Positions 33,635-43,138 of a stretch of DNA of 64,000 bases are shown in pieces. Numbering within the stretch: the first letter of the stretch is position 1; the number at the start of each line of letters is the position of its first letter. The notes under the pieces were generated by a model. It saw nothing but the letters and a program-made list of their open reading frames with translations, had not been told where the DNA came from and did not search any database. Position numbers and translations under genes: made by a program. The stretch is from an uncultured Alistipes sp. (lineage in GTDB: Bacteria; Bacteroidota; Bacteroidia; Bacteroidales; Rikenellaceae), in contig CAJUMU010000002.1 of the NCBI GenBank assembly GCA_910587675.1, positions 1 to 64,000 on the forward strand, given 5' to 3'.

Positions 33635-35575
33635 TTATCGGTTTTCTGTTATCTCTAATTCGTAGCTCGCCTTCTCCCACTCGTGCATCAGATGGTCGTA
33701 ACGGGCCTTGAGTTCGTTGTAGGCGGCGTAATCGGTCTCGTTGTAGTCGGTAGCGGCGGCGAAACGCGCGTCGTACTCCGCGATGCGGCCTTCGATGTCG
33801 GCCAGCTCCGCCTCGACCGTCTCCACGGCCTTGCGCATGCGGCGCAGAATCTTCTCCTGCTCCTTTCGCTGCTCGTAAGAGAGTTTGCCCGAGGCGTTCT
33901 TCTCCGCGGCGTCGCCGCGCGAAGCGGCGGCGGGGACATCCTTGCGCTCGATCTCTTGCAGCGACTCCACCTTGCGCTTTTCAAGAAAATAGTATATGCC
34001 GCCCAGATACTCTTTCACTCCGCCGTCGCGGAACTCGTACACGCGGTCGACCATGCCGTCGAGAAAGTCGCGGTCGTGCGATACCACCACCACCGTGCCG
34101 TCGTACTTCTGTATGGCGCGTTTGAGGATATCTTTCGAGCGCATGTCCATGTGGTTGGTGGGCTCGTCGAGCACGAGCAGGTTGCGCGGTTCGAGCATGA
34201 GGCGGGCCATCGCCAGCCGCGAGCGTTCGCCGCCCGAGAGCACCTTGACCTTCTTGTCGATGTCCTCGCCGCGAAACAGGAACGCTCCGAGGATGTCGCG
34301 CAGACGCGTGCGGATGTCGCCCACCGCCACGCGGTCGAGGGTGTCGTAAACGGTGAATTCTCCGTCCATCAAATCGTCCTGATTCTGCGCATAGTAGCCG
34401 ATGTTGACGTTGGCACCTATGCGCACCGAGCCCTCGGTGGGCTGCAACTCTCCGATGAGCATGCGCGCCATCGTGGTCTTGCCTTCGCCGTTGCGCCCGA
34501 CCAGAGCGATTTTCTGCCCGCGTTCTATGGTGAACGTGGCGTCGGAGAAGATGCGTTTCTCGCCGAACGCCTTGCCGACCTCCTTTATTTCGGCCACTAT
34601 CTGACCCGAACGCGGCGCGGGAGGGAACTTTATGTTGAGCGTGGCGAGATCCTCTTCCTCCACCTCTATGCGTTCTATGCGTTCGAGCTGCTTTATGCGC
34701 GACTGCACCTGATTGCTCTTGGTGGGCTTGTAGCGGAACTTCTCGATGAACTCCTCCGTCTTCTCGATCATGCGTTGCTGGTTCTCGTAAGCGGCCATCT
34801 GTTGCGCGCGGCGTTCGGCTCTCAACTCGACGAACTTGGAATATGGCACTTTGTAATCGTATACCTTGCCGAGCGAGAGTTCCACCGTGCGCGTGGTTAC
34901 GTTATCGAGGAAAGCGCGGTCGTGCGATATGACGAGCACTGCGCCGTTGTAACTTTTCAGATAATCTTCGAGCCACTGTATGCTCTCGATGTCGAGATGG
35001 TTGGTAGGCTCGTCGAGCAGGAATATCGAGGGGCGGCGCAAGAGGAGCTTCGCCAGCTCGATGCGCATGCGCCAGCCGCCCGAAAACTCGCTCGTGGCGC
35101 GGCCGAAGTCCGCGCGGCGGAATCCGAGTCCGAGCAGGGTCTTTTCTATGTCGGCCTCGCGGGTGTCGCCGCCGAGGATGCGGTAGTGGTCCTGCGCGTC
35201 GTTGAGGCGGTGTATGAGCGAGGCGTATTCGTCCGACTCGTAATCGGTGCGCTCGGCGATCTGCGTGGTCAGCGACTCTATCTCGGCTTCGAGGCGCAGA
35301 ACCTCGTCGAAAGCCTTTTCGGTCTCGGCTTTCAGAGTGGTGGTGTCGGCCACGCGCATCTGCTGGGGCAGGTAACCTATCGTGCACTCGCCGTTCATGG
35401 TCACCGCGCCAGAAGTGGGCTGCTGTTCGCCCGTGATGATGCGCAGCAGGGTGGTTTTGCCCGCGCCGTTCTTGCCTACAAGGCCTATGCGGTCTTTGGG
35501 GTTTATGAGAAACGATATGTCGTCGAAGAGGGTCCACCCTCCGTAACTTACCGTGAGATTGTCTAATGAAATCAT
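33635..35575 (-). CDS. ABC-F family ATPase
   Basis: 646 residues, two ATP-binding cassettes and no TM: first Walker A GKNGAGKTT, signature FSGGWRMRIELA, Walker B FLLDEPTNHLD; second GRNGEGKTT, LSGGERSRLAMA and VLDEPTNHMD. The interdomain linker (about 240-310) carries the basic P-site tRNA-interaction region rich in Arg/Lys, and a charged coiled coil forms the C-terminus (about 545-640). ABC-F proteins act on the ribosome to relieve stalling or confer resistance; this one resembles the housekeeping Uup/YdiF-type group. Start 35575 (MISLDN) is typical. Confidence 0.93.
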   Translation of the reverse strand: MISLDNLTVSYGGWTLFDDISFLINPKDRIGLVGKNGAGKTTLLRIITGEQQPTSGAVTMNGECTIGYLPQQMRVADTTTLKAETEKAFDEVLRLEAEIESLTTQIAERTDYESDEYASLIHRLNDAQDHYRILGGDTREADIEKTLLGLGFRRADFGRATSEFSGGWRMRIELAKLLLRRPSIFLLDEPTNHLDIESIQWLEDYLKSYNGAVLVISHDRAFLDNVTTRTVELSLGKVYDYKVPYSKFVELRAERRAQQMAAYENQQRMIEKTEEFIEKFRYKPTKSNQVQSRIKQLERIERIEVEEEDLATLNIKFPPAPRSGQIVAEIKEVGKAFGEKRIFSDATFTIERGQKIALVGRNGEGKTTMARMLIGELQPTEGSVRIGANVNIGYYAQNQDDLMDGEFTVYDTLDRVAVGDIRTRLRDILGAFLFRGEDIDKKVKVLSGGERSRLAMARLMLEPRNLLVLDEPTNHMDMRSKDILKRAIQKYDGTVVVVSHDRDFLDGMVDRVYEFRDGGVKEYLGGIYYFLEKRKVESLQEIERKDVPAAASRGDAAEKNASGKLSYEQRKEQEKILRRMRKAVETVEAELADIEGRIAEYDARFAAATDYNETDYAAYNELKARYDHLMHEWEKASYELEITENR

Positions 35576-35597
35576 CCTGTCGAGTTTGTTGTGGTCG

Positions 35598-36251
35598 TTA
35601 ACGGGCTTCCAGTATCTTGCGTATCTCGGCTTCGGGGTCGGTGGTTCCGAATACCGCGCTGCCCGCCACCACGGCGTCGGCTCCCGCGGCGAAGACCTCG
35701 CCCGCGTTGGAGGCCGAGATGCCGCCGTCGACCTCGATGAGGAATCCGAGCCCCGCATCGCGCCGCATGCGGTCCAGCGTGCGGATCTTGTCGAGCGACT
35801 CGGGTATGAACGACTGTCCGCCGAACCCGGGTTCGACGCTCATCACCAGCGCCATGTCGATCTCGGGCAGCAGGTCGCCGAGCGCCTCGGGCGGAGTGGC
35901 GGGTTTGATCGAGATTCCGACCTTTGCTCCCGCCTCGCGGATGGCGGCGATGCAGCCTCGCGCGTCGCGCGTCGCTTCGTGATGGAACGTCACGAAGTCG
36001 GCTCCCGCCTCGACGAAGCGGCGGAGGTAACGTTCGGGTTCGGTTATCATCAAATGCACGTCCAGCACCTTTCGCGTCGCGCGCCGCAATGGTTTCATCA
36101 CGGGAAACCCGAACGATATGTTGGGTACGAATACCCCGTCCATGACGTCTACGTGGACCCATTCGGCCGCGCTGCGGTCTATCATGCGGATGTCGCGTTC
36201 GAGGTTGCCGAAATCGGCCGATAGTATCGAGGGTGATACGATGCGTTTCAT
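35598..36251 (-). CDS. rpe: Ribulose-phosphate 3-epimerase
   Basis: 217 residues, standard. Interconverts ribulose 5-phosphate and xylulose 5-phosphate in the pentose phosphate pathway. TIM barrel with SPSILSADFGNL, HVDVMDGVFVPNISFG (metal His/Asp), DVHLMI, HHEA, MSVEPGFGGQSF and VDGGI. First gene of a four-gene operon with ABC-F, GH10 and rlmB. Its promoter is built from the same repeat found in the array at 16391-16853. Confidence 0.96.
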   Translation of the reverse strand: MKRIVSPSILSADFGNLERDIRMIDRSAAEWVHVDVMDGVFVPNISFGFPVMKPLRRATRKVLDVHLMITEPERYLRRFVEAGADFVTFHHEATRDARGCIAAIREAGAKVGISIKPATPPEALGDLLPEIDMALVMSVEPGFGGQSFIPESLDKIRTLDRMRRDAGLGFLIEVDGGISASNAGEVFAAGADAVVAGSAVFGTTDPEAEIRKILEAR

Positions 36252-36271
36252 AACGATATGAATTTTGACAG

Positions 36272-36304
36272 CAAAGGTACTAATAAGTTGAGTGCAAAAG
36301 CAAA
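36272..36304 (-). promoter_or_regulatory. rpe operon promoter
   Basis: On the minus strand TTTG (36304-36301), 21 bp, TACCTTTG (36279-36272): same spacing as in the repeat array. Confidence 0.75.
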
Positions 36305-36323
36305 TTTTATTTGCGATCTTGCC
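36290..36323 (-). repeat. Stand-alone copy of the promoter-hairpin repeat
   Basis: The minus strand here matches the array hairpin (for example 16732-16763) nearly base for base over about 32 bp, including ATCGCAAATAAAATTTGC. It provides the -33 box of rpe. Confidence 0.75.
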
Positions 36324-36446
36324 GCGGCGGGGCGTTCGACGCGAAGCCGAGGATGCGCAATATGCGATTTCGACGGCTTTGCGCTTTGCGTTCGTGGGCG
36401 AAATTCGAGCATTCGCCGATGAATTGTCCGCGTTCGTTGAAAATAT

Positions 36447-36477
36447 TTTGATCGGGTGCGCTCGGATTCTATTTTTG
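36447..36477 (+). promoter_or_regulatory. Promoter of the PCMD lipoprotein gene
   Basis: TTTG (36447-36450), 19 bp, TATTTTTG (36470-36477); divergent from rpe with about 140 bp of unassigned sequence between. Confidence 0.7.
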
Positions 36478-36527
36478 TTTCGAATTTAGGTGCAGACCGA
36501 AAAACATTATTTCAAAAACATATTGAT

Positions 36528-38096
36528 ATGAAACGTTTATTTTATGTCGTTACGGCCTTTGCGGCGTTGTCGCTGGCCGCATGCGGAAAGGAGGTCACCC
36601 CGTCTGCTCCGTCCGCTCCGATCATCGAGATGGAGGGGTTGAATATCGAGGAGGTGCACGAGATCACGGACGGGCCGATGAGAGTGAAGGTGGGCGTGAG
36701 GGCCGAAGGCGGCATCGAGACTTTCTCAGTGAAGATCGAGTCGCCCCTTTTGACCGACGAGCTTTTGCGCGAGATCGACCTCGCCGCCGAAATGGAGCTT
36801 ACCGCTCCCGCGAGCGACGAGATGGCCGCGGCTCTGAAAAATCTCGGGTTCCCCGTCGGCGGCAACGTGAAAGGTTCGACCGATCAGTCGTTCGATATTT
36901 CGCAATTCATGCCTTTGATCAAACAGTTGTACGGAGGCCACGAGAAGGATTCGCGCCACGATTTCGTGCTCACCGTAAAGGATGCGCACGGCCAGAGCGT
37001 GACCAAGAGCCTGAAGTTCCACATTTCGGCCGCGCCCGCGAGCATCTCTTATAACGGCGATGCCGATCTGTGGCTCAACACCGCGTCGTTCTCGGTGGAG
37101 AATCAAGGCGGCGGCGAGGTGGCCGTGGAATACAGGCGCGCCGAGACGACCGAGTGGCAGAAGGCCGAGGTGACCGACGAGGGCGACGGCATCTACAAGG
37201 CGATCGCCGCGCCCGCATGGGTGAAGGGCGACGCGGAGGGGCTTTTCACGCTCGATGCGCGTTGCGGCGTCTTCGCGGGCGCGAAATACGAATATCGTCT
37301 GCTGGTCGACGGCGAGGAGGTTGCGACGGCGTGGTTCGAGACGAGCGCGGGTGACGCCATTCCCAACGGCGATATGTCGGTATGGAGCCGTTATGCAGGT
37401 TATTCGCCCGATTTGAGCGGTTCGGAGGCCGATTATCCCAACGCCTCGGCCGACGATGCTTTCTGGAGCAACGGCAACAACTCGATGACCAAGACGCTGT
37501 GCACGCCTTTCGAGTTGTCGGAGGATAACAAGTGCGCCTTGCTCAAGGGTGCGAATCCGTTCGGACTCGGAATATACGCTGCGGGCAATCTCTTCGCAGG
37601 CGTTTTCGAGATGAGCGGTTTCGCAGGGTATGCCCGCTTTGGACAGAAATACGAGTATACGGCGCGTCCGAGCGCGGTGAAGCTGCGTTACAAGGCCAAT
37701 GTGGGTAAAATCTCGCTTCTCGGATTGAAGAAGGATGTTCTCACCACCGACGATATCGATCCCGCCACCGTGTTCGTGTGTATAACCGACTGGACCGACC
37801 GCCATTCGGTACATTCGGGCTTGGGCGTCAATGAGGATGAGATCAACGCGTTCGATCCCGTGGCGCACGCCTCGACGGCCGAGGGCGCCGTGATAGCCTA
37901 CGGTTCGGTGACGGTGACGGAGAGCACCGATTGGGTCGAGGTTGTCATTCCTCTCGTCTATCGCGACAAGGAGAGTTGTCCCGCCGCGGAGAATTATTCG
38001 CTGGTGATCTCGTGCGCTTCGAGCAAATACGGCGACTATCTGTGCGGAAACCCCGACAACGAACTCTATGTCGACGATTTCGAGTGGGTTTATTAG
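36528..38096 (+). CDS. PCMD domain lipoprotein
   Basis: 522 residues, lipobox SLAAC near residue 16. N-terminal half has two immunoglobulin-like domains (about 30-185 with VLTVKDAHGQSVTKSLKF, and 190-290 with VEYRRAETTEWQKAEV). The C-terminal part from NGDMSVWSRY (about 300) to ELYVDDFEWVY matches the Bacteroidetes putative carbohydrate metabolism domain (PCMD): AGNLFAGVFEM, GYARFGQKYEYTARPSAVKL and the jelly-roll end. Surface-anchored; likely glycan binding or processing but no activity is proven. ATG 36528 is set by the signal peptide. Single-gene unit with terminator at 38117-38150. Confidence 0.85.
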   Translation: MKRLFYVVTAFAALSLAACGKEVTPSAPSAPIIEMEGLNIEEVHEITDGPMRVKVGVRAEGGIETFSVKIESPLLTDELLREIDLAAEMELTAPASDEMAAALKNLGFPVGGNVKGSTDQSFDISQFMPLIKQLYGGHEKDSRHDFVLTVKDAHGQSVTKSLKFHISAAPASISYNGDADLWLNTASFSVENQGGGEVAVEYRRAETTEWQKAEVTDEGDGIYKAIAAPAWVKGDAEGLFTLDARCGVFAGAKYEYRLLVDGEEVATAWFETSAGDAIPNGDMSVWSRYAGYSPDLSGSEADYPNASADDAFWSNGNNSMTKTLCTPFELSEDNKCALLKGANPFGLGIYAAGNLFAGVFEMSGFAGYARFGQKYEYTARPSAVKLRYKANVGKISLLGLKKDVLTTDDIDPATVFVCITDWTDRHSVHSGLGVNEDEINAFDPVAHASTAEGAVIAYGSVTVTESTDWVEVVIPLVYRDKESCPAAENYSLVISCASSKYGDYLCGNPDNELYVDDFEWVY

Positions 38097-38116
38097 GCTC
38101 TTATAACAGTTAAAAT

Positions 38117-38150
38117 AAACGGCCGCTTCCTGCGAGAAGCGGCCGTTTTT
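38117..38150. terminator. Bidirectional terminator
   Basis: AAACGGCCGCTTC pairs with GAAGCGGCCGTTT around CTGCGA, flanked by T on one side and A on the other, between convergent genes. Confidence 0.9.
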
Positions 38151-38162
38151 ACGTGCATTCTA

Positions 38163-41100
38163 CTATCGAGGCAATATGGTGAATTTCCATTCGTAGTTGC
38201 CGTCGCTGCGCAGCGTGCATGCGGCCTCGGGGCGCGATCCCCAGCTGTCGTATCCGCCCACGCCCGTCTGGCGATGGTCGAGGCACACTTCGATGAAGTC
38301 GTTGGCCGACGTGTCGATGTCGTTGACGTGCATTTGCCGGCGTCCGCCCTGCTTGTCGGTGTCGCCTTCGAAGAAACGGCGCCACTGCCAGTCGCGTTCG
38401 GTGGCGGTGGCGGGGTCGTACTCCTCTATTGCGTTGGGCAGGATGTTGAACTCCATCTTGTCGGAGGCCATGATCTCCAAATTCTTGAAACGTATCCATT
38501 CCGTGTCGGTGTGGTGTCCCGTCTCCTGCGGACGCACGTACGGATAGTTCTCCGCCGTGGCCGTCGCGGTGTAGAACCCGGGCAGGGTGCCGTTGTTGCG
38601 ATCCCAATAGTTCTCCTCGGGGCCGCGGCCGTAATAGCTGAAGTTCTCCATGCTGCGCGGCAGACGGAAACGCACTCCCAAGCGAGGCAATTCGGGCAGA
38701 TTGTCGCCTTGGCCGCCCTTGAATCCGCTCTTTACGGTGAGGTGCCCCGCCGAATTGATTATGTAGGCCACGTCGAGCGAAGCCCCGTAAGGCAGGGCGT
38801 AGGCGACGTTCACCGTGATTCCGTTCGGGCCGTTCGATACCGTCGCGTCGGCCTTGAATTCGTTGCTTGCCGTTCGCCAAGCCTCGCAGCGGACTGGCGC
38901 GCCGTTGCCGAAGTCGTTGTCGGTCGGCGCGCGCCAGAAGTTGGGGCGCAGACCGAAGCCGTCGGCGAGAATCTCGCGGTTGCCGTATTTGTACGAGGTG
39001 ACGATGCCTTTGCGTTTGTCGAATACGAACGACGCTTTGCCGCCCGAAACCGTTATTGCGTCGTCAGTTTCGACAACTTTCATGGCCTTGCTCGGGGCCG
39101 AGGCGTAGTCGAAGCGCGCGGCCTTGCTCACCTCGAACGCGTCGTGCGCCACGACGAAATCGGCGGGGATGAGTCGGTCTTCGCGAGTCGTCACGGCCTC
39201 CAATTTCAGCACGTACGATTTATCTTCGTGCATTTTGCGTCCGATCGCGGGTACGGTGACGGTACACGAGGTCTGTGGCGCGGCGTTCGCGGTCAGCAGG
39301 CCCGATTGTACGGGCACGCCGTCGGCCATGTAGGTGTAGCGTATCTTGTAGTCGCCGAGATCTTTGAAATAGAATCGGTTCACGACCTTGTATTCGTTCT
39401 CCGCCGCGCCGCGCTCGAAAGCGATGTCGCTGTAAGCGTACTTCACCTCGGCCATCGCGGGATGGGGCGTGCGGTCGGGGTTGATGATGCCGTTGCAGAG
39501 GAAATTGGCGTCGCTCGGCGGGTTCACTCCGTAATCGCCGCCATAGGTCCAGTACTTCACGCCGTTCTCATCCTTCTCGGCGAAGCCTTGGTCGATCCAG
39601 TCCCAGATGAATCCGCCCTGCAAGTTGGGATATTTGTAGATGCTCTGCCATTGCAGCCACAGCGATCCCGTCGAGTTGCCCATCGCGTGAGCGTACTCCG
39701 ACGGCATGATGGGGCGGTCGGCGCCGCGGCGTCCGATGCTCTCGAACCAGCTCGCGCCCGGGTACTGCGGCACGTACATGTCGCTGTTCCACTCCCACTG
39801 CGCGCGTTCGTAACAGATGGGGCGGTTCATGCGGCCCTCGCCGTGCTCCTTGTCGGCTATGAGCTCGTATCCCAGATAGAAGTTGTAGCCGTTGCCCGCC
39901 TCGTTGCCGAGCGACCAGATGGCGACGCAGGGGTAGTTCTTGTAGATTTCGTACATGTTGTTGATGCGGTCGAGGTGAGGCGCTTTCCATGCGGGGTTGT
40001 TTGCGAGCGAACCGCCCTTGTTGAGGCTGTAACCCATTCCGTGCGACTCGATGTTGGCTTCGCAATAGACATACAGGCCTATTTCGTCGCACAGTTCGTA
40101 AAAACGTCGGGGTTGCGGGTAGTGGCTGGTGCGCACGGCGTTGATGTTGTTGCGGCGCATGATCTCCAAGTCGCGGCGCAGGTCCTCCTCCGAGAGGTAG
40201 TGGCCCGTGAACTCGTCGTGCTCGTGGACGTTCACGCCCTTGAACTTGACGGGGCGGCCGTTCACTAAAAATACGTCGTACGGACGTCCCGACTCTCCCT
40301 TTTCGGCGATCTGCGTGATCTCGAAACGGCGGAATCCGACGTTGAACGGTATGTATTCGGTCGCGCCGCCGCTGCGCACGTACATCGTAAGGCGATAGAG
40401 ATCGGGCCGCTCTGCCGACCACTTTCGGGCGTCGGGCACCGTGCCTTCGAACGTGGCCGATTCTCCGCCGCGCACCGCGCGCGAACCTGACAGAACCGTC
40501 TTGCCCGCCGCGTCCTTAAGGTCGTAGCCCACTTCGCATTCGCCGTCGCCCGAGGTCATTATCTTCAACGAGAACAGACCGTCGCGGTAGTCGTCGTTGA
40601 GGGTCGACACCACGTCGAAGTCGCGGATGGTCGTCTTGGCCTGCGCGCTGAGATATACGTCGCGCTCGATGCCGCTTATGCGCCAGAAGTCCTGACACTC
40701 GAGATACGATCCCGTACTCCAGCGGAATATCTTGAGCGCGAGGCTGTTTTCGCCCTGCTTCACATAGTCGGTTATGCGGAAGCTCGCCAAGTCCTTCGAA
40801 TCCTCGCTGTAACCTACTTCGCGGCCGTTCACATAAACGTAAACGCCCGATTTGGCGCCCGCCAAGTTGAGGAAGATATCCTTGTCGGCCCACTCGGGTC
40901 CGATGGTGAATTCGCGGCGGTAGACGCCCACGGGATTCGCCTCGGGGAGCGCGGGCGGCTGGGGATTGTGCGTTTGGAACTCATAGGGATGGTTTACGTA
41001 TATGGCGGTGCCGTGACCCTGAAGCTCCCAGTTGCCCGGGACCTTTATGTCGTCCCACGACGACGAGTCCTCGGCGGGATCGGTCGCCGACGCGGGCACG

Positions 41101-41333
41101 TCGCCGTAAGCGTCGTAATATTTGAATTTCCACGTGCCGTTCAGCAGGCGGTAGTTGTCCGAAGCCGCGAAGTCGCGTTCGGCGGCCTTTTCGGGCGATG
41201 AGAAAGTCACGAATTCGGTCCGCGGGTTTTCGCGTCCCACGGCCACCGTGGCCACGTCCTGCCAATAGGGAGTCTGGCAAACTCCGCCGAGGCTCGCTCC
41301 GAGCGCTGCGGCGAGCAGTGTCAGTCTTTTCAT
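38163..41333 (-). CDS. GH2 beta-galactosidase (LacZ-like), exported
   Basis: 1056 residues with a signal peptide, the full LacZ-type five-domain layout: sugar-binding jelly roll (about 70-230), Ig-like domain, TIM barrel (about 340-640) and the small-chain domain at the C-terminus. Acid/base Glu478 is in WSLGNEAGNGYN and nucleophile Glu546 in MPSEYAHAMGNS; HPYEFQTHNP, FDENFLY-equivalent regions and GGFIWDWIDQG also fit. Hydrolyses terminal beta-galactosides, here outside the cytoplasm. Own -7 box at 41375-41368; GH76 lies 62 bp upstream on the same strand. Confidence 0.94.
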   Translation of the reverse strand: MKRLTLLAAALGASLGGVCQTPYWQDVATVAVGRENPRTEFVTFSSPEKAAERDFAASDNYRLLNGTWKFKYYDAYGDVPASATDPAEDSSSWDDIKVPGNWELQGHGTAIYVNHPYEFQTHNPQPPALPEANPVGVYRREFTIGPEWADKDIFLNLAGAKSGVYVYVNGREVGYSEDSKDLASFRITDYVKQGENSLALKIFRWSTGSYLECQDFWRISGIERDVYLSAQAKTTIRDFDVVSTLNDDYRDGLFSLKIMTSGDGECEVGYDLKDAAGKTVLSGSRAVRGGESATFEGTVPDARKWSAERPDLYRLTMYVRSGGATEYIPFNVGFRRFEITQIAEKGESGRPYDVFLVNGRPVKFKGVNVHEHDEFTGHYLSEEDLRRDLEIMRRNNINAVRTSHYPQPRRFYELCDEIGLYVYCEANIESHGMGYSLNKGGSLANNPAWKAPHLDRINNMYEIYKNYPCVAIWSLGNEAGNGYNFYLGYELIADKEHGEGRMNRPICYERAQWEWNSDMYVPQYPGASWFESIGRRGADRPIMPSEYAHAMGNSTGSLWLQWQSIYKYPNLQGGFIWDWIDQGFAEKDENGVKYWTYGGDYGVNPPSDANFLCNGIINPDRTPHPAMAEVKYAYSDIAFERGAAENEYKVVNRFYFKDLGDYKIRYTYMADGVPVQSGLLTANAAPQTSCTVTVPAIGRKMHEDKSYVLKLEAVTTREDRLIPADFVVAHDAFEVSKAARFDYASAPSKAMKVVETDDAITVSGGKASFVFDKRKGIVTSYKYGNREILADGFGLRPNFWRAPTDNDFGNGAPVRCEAWRTASNEFKADATVSNGPNGITVNVAYALPYGASLDVAYIINSAGHLTVKSGFKGGQGDNLPELPRLGVRFRLPRSMENFSYYGRGPEENYWDRNNGTLPGFYTATATAENYPYVRPQETGHHTDTEWIRFKNLEIMASDKMEFNILPNAIEEYDPATATERDWQWRRFFEGDTDKQGGRRQMHVNDIDTSANDFIEVCLDHRQTGVGGYDSWGSRPEAACTLRSDGNYEWKFTILPR

Positions 41334-41367
41334 AAAAGTCAAAGTTTATTCAGGTTTCGTCTTCCGA

Positions 41368-41375
41368 CAAATATA
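41368..41375 (-). promoter_or_regulatory. -7 box of the GH2 gene
   Basis: TATATTTG on the minus strand, 34 bp before the start codon. Confidence 0.55.
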
Positions 41376-41395
41376 ATCAATATTCCCGTAAATCG

Positions 41396-42622
41396 CTATT
41401 TTTCGGGAGGAAATGCGAGCATCAACGCGGGGATGCCCGACGCCGAGTAGGAGTCGACCGTCTCGTCCGATCCGAGCGGCCGCCACGACTCTCCGCCGCA
41501 GATGTCGCTCGAGGCGTCGCGGTTGGCCCATCCCGCGGCGATGTTTCGGCGGATGAAGGGCAGATATTGCCGCTGTCCGCAGTCGTCGACGAGCAAGGCC
41601 ATGTATTGTGCGAAGATGGCAGTGTATATTCCCTGCTCGATGCCGTCCTCGAAGGGCAGCAGTCCGTGTTCGGCCGACATGGCGCCCACGGTGTGGTCCG
41701 CGGCCTTCACGGCGTTGTCGAGGTAGCGGCGTTCGCCCGTGGCGCGGTAGAGCAGCACGGAGGCTCCGATGAATGTGGCCTGATTGTATACGTGGGTTTT
41801 CCATGCGGGTTCGCCGTCGCCGTGACGGCTGTCGGCGACGCGTCCCGTGGCGGGATCGAACAGATTCTTTTCGCCCCATTCGTAAATCTCGCGGCCTTTT
41901 GCCAAATATTCGTCGCGGGTGGGATATTCGCCGCCTGCGATGCGGTCGGCGGGTACGTTGCGCGCCAGCAGCACGGCCGCTACCGTGGTGGGGAAATTTA
42001 TGCAGGCCATCTTGCCGTCGCCCGAGCGGTTGGGCTCGGGATTTCGGATGGGGTACCATCGCCAGAACATTCCGCCGCGCTCCTTGTCGTACGATCCGGT
42101 ATCGCCTACCTTGGCCGAGCCGTGCCACACGCGGCGGAAACTCTCCTCCGAGAGGCGCAGATACTCCTCGTCGCCGAAGAGGTCGTAAGCCCGCGCGAGC
42201 GATATGGTCCACCACATGATGTCGTCGTAGATGAACCAACCCGTGTTTTCGTTGTTGTCGTCGAAGTCGAATCCCGCATAGTGGGCCTTCTGGCCCTCGA
42301 AAATGCGGCGTGCCGACTCCTCGTAACGCTGCGCCCTGCGTTTTCGGCCTCGGCGTTCGGCCGCCTTGCAGGCGTCCATCGCCATGTTCCAGTATATGGG
42401 CTGGCACCAGATTGCCGCCGCGCCGTTGAAGCGGTCGGTCGCGCGTGGGAACGAGGTGTCGGTTTTGTAGATCTGTTTGTCGGGATCGAGGAACGCCGCG
42501 TCGAAGGCCTCGTAAGCCCTCCATACGTCGCGCATGGAGCATGGGCGGGGATCGGCGTTTTGTCCGTGGGCGACGGCTGCGGTAAGCAGCATCGCCGTCA
42601 GAAGCGCGTTTAAGATTCTCAT
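41396..42622 (-). CDS. GH76 alpha-1,6-mannanase family protein, exported
   Basis: 408 residues with a signal peptide (MRILNALLTAMLLTAAVAHG). An (alpha/alpha)6 barrel with the GH76 catalytic Asp pair in IYDDIMWWTISLA (Asp133-Asp134), RFNGAAAIWCQP, and THVYNQATFIGASVLLYRATG. GH76 enzymes are retaining endo-alpha-1,6-mannanases acting on yeast mannan backbones or mannosyl phosphatidylinositols. Start 42622 chosen for the signal peptide; the -7 box lies 20 bp upstream. No SusC/D or other mannan genes nearby. Confidence 0.9.
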   Translation of the reverse strand: MRILNALLTAMLLTAAVAHGQNADPRPCSMRDVWRAYEAFDAAFLDPDKQIYKTDTSFPRATDRFNGAAAIWCQPIYWNMAMDACKAAERRGRKRRAQRYEESARRIFEGQKAHYAGFDFDDNNENTGWFIYDDIMWWTISLARAYDLFGDEEYLRLSEESFRRVWHGSAKVGDTGSYDKERGGMFWRWYPIRNPEPNRSGDGKMACINFPTTVAAVLLARNVPADRIAGGEYPTRDEYLAKGREIYEWGEKNLFDPATGRVADSRHGDGEPAWKTHVYNQATFIGASVLLYRATGERRYLDNAVKAADHTVGAMSAEHGLLPFEDGIEQGIYTAIFAQYMALLVDDCGQRQYLPFIRRNIAAGWANRDASSDICGGESWRPLGSDETVDSYSASGIPALMLAFPPEK

Positions 42623-42641
42623 GGCAGTTTTTTTGGTTCCG

Positions 42642-42649
42642 CAAAGATA
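42642..42649 (-). promoter_or_regulatory. -7 box of the GH76 gene
   Basis: TATCTTTG on the minus strand. Confidence 0.6.
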
Positions 42650-43138
42650 GCCATTATACTCTATTTTCGGCAGTTTTCGGGCTGTCATCGGAGGCAAATT
42701 CGGGCGCGTGGTGGGTAAATATGCGAAAATCGATATCGAAATGTAATATTTTGTCGATTTTATTTTTTATTTCGAAATATATTTTTGATATTTGCAGAGT
42801 GATCCGAAATAAAAAAGTGAGATCATAAAAAGATAATTTGATTACGATAAGTGTGAATGACCCTGCGGCCCGTCTTGTTTCGACCTGCATAAAAATTCTT
42901 GTGCGAGATCTCGACATAAACGATAACCGATTTTAAGCGACGAACATTTCCCAATCAAATCCCTCAATATTTTTTCAAGGCCGAGCACATCTTTAGCGGC
43001 CTTTTTTTGTGCGCCTTGCGTTCGGCGCATGCCGAATTGCGGAATGAGGTGAATGTTCGCGCGTCGGCGACGTGTGTTTTGTGACTCGATTGCCTCGGGG
43101 CGCAGCCTGCGGAGAACGCTTGCGAACGTGAGTGAACT
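42650..43138. other. Intergenic region with a possible small RNA
   Basis: Nearly 490 bp without a convincing gene. The left part (42710-42830) is AT-rich and contains TATTTTTG at 42780-42787 on the plus strand; a good terminator follows at 42977-43008. No frame between them looks coding. The right part is GC-rich and leads into a family A repeat. Confidence 0.4.
42977..43008 (+). terminator. Terminator without an assigned gene
   Basis: AAGGCC (42977-42982) pairs with GGCCTT (42998-43003), then T. On the plus strand no coding region precedes it. Confidence 0.65.

Noticed and set aside
38274..40268. 664-codon plus-strand frame over the GH2 gene
   Set aside because: Shadow frame; the minus strand encodes a complete beta-galactosidase.
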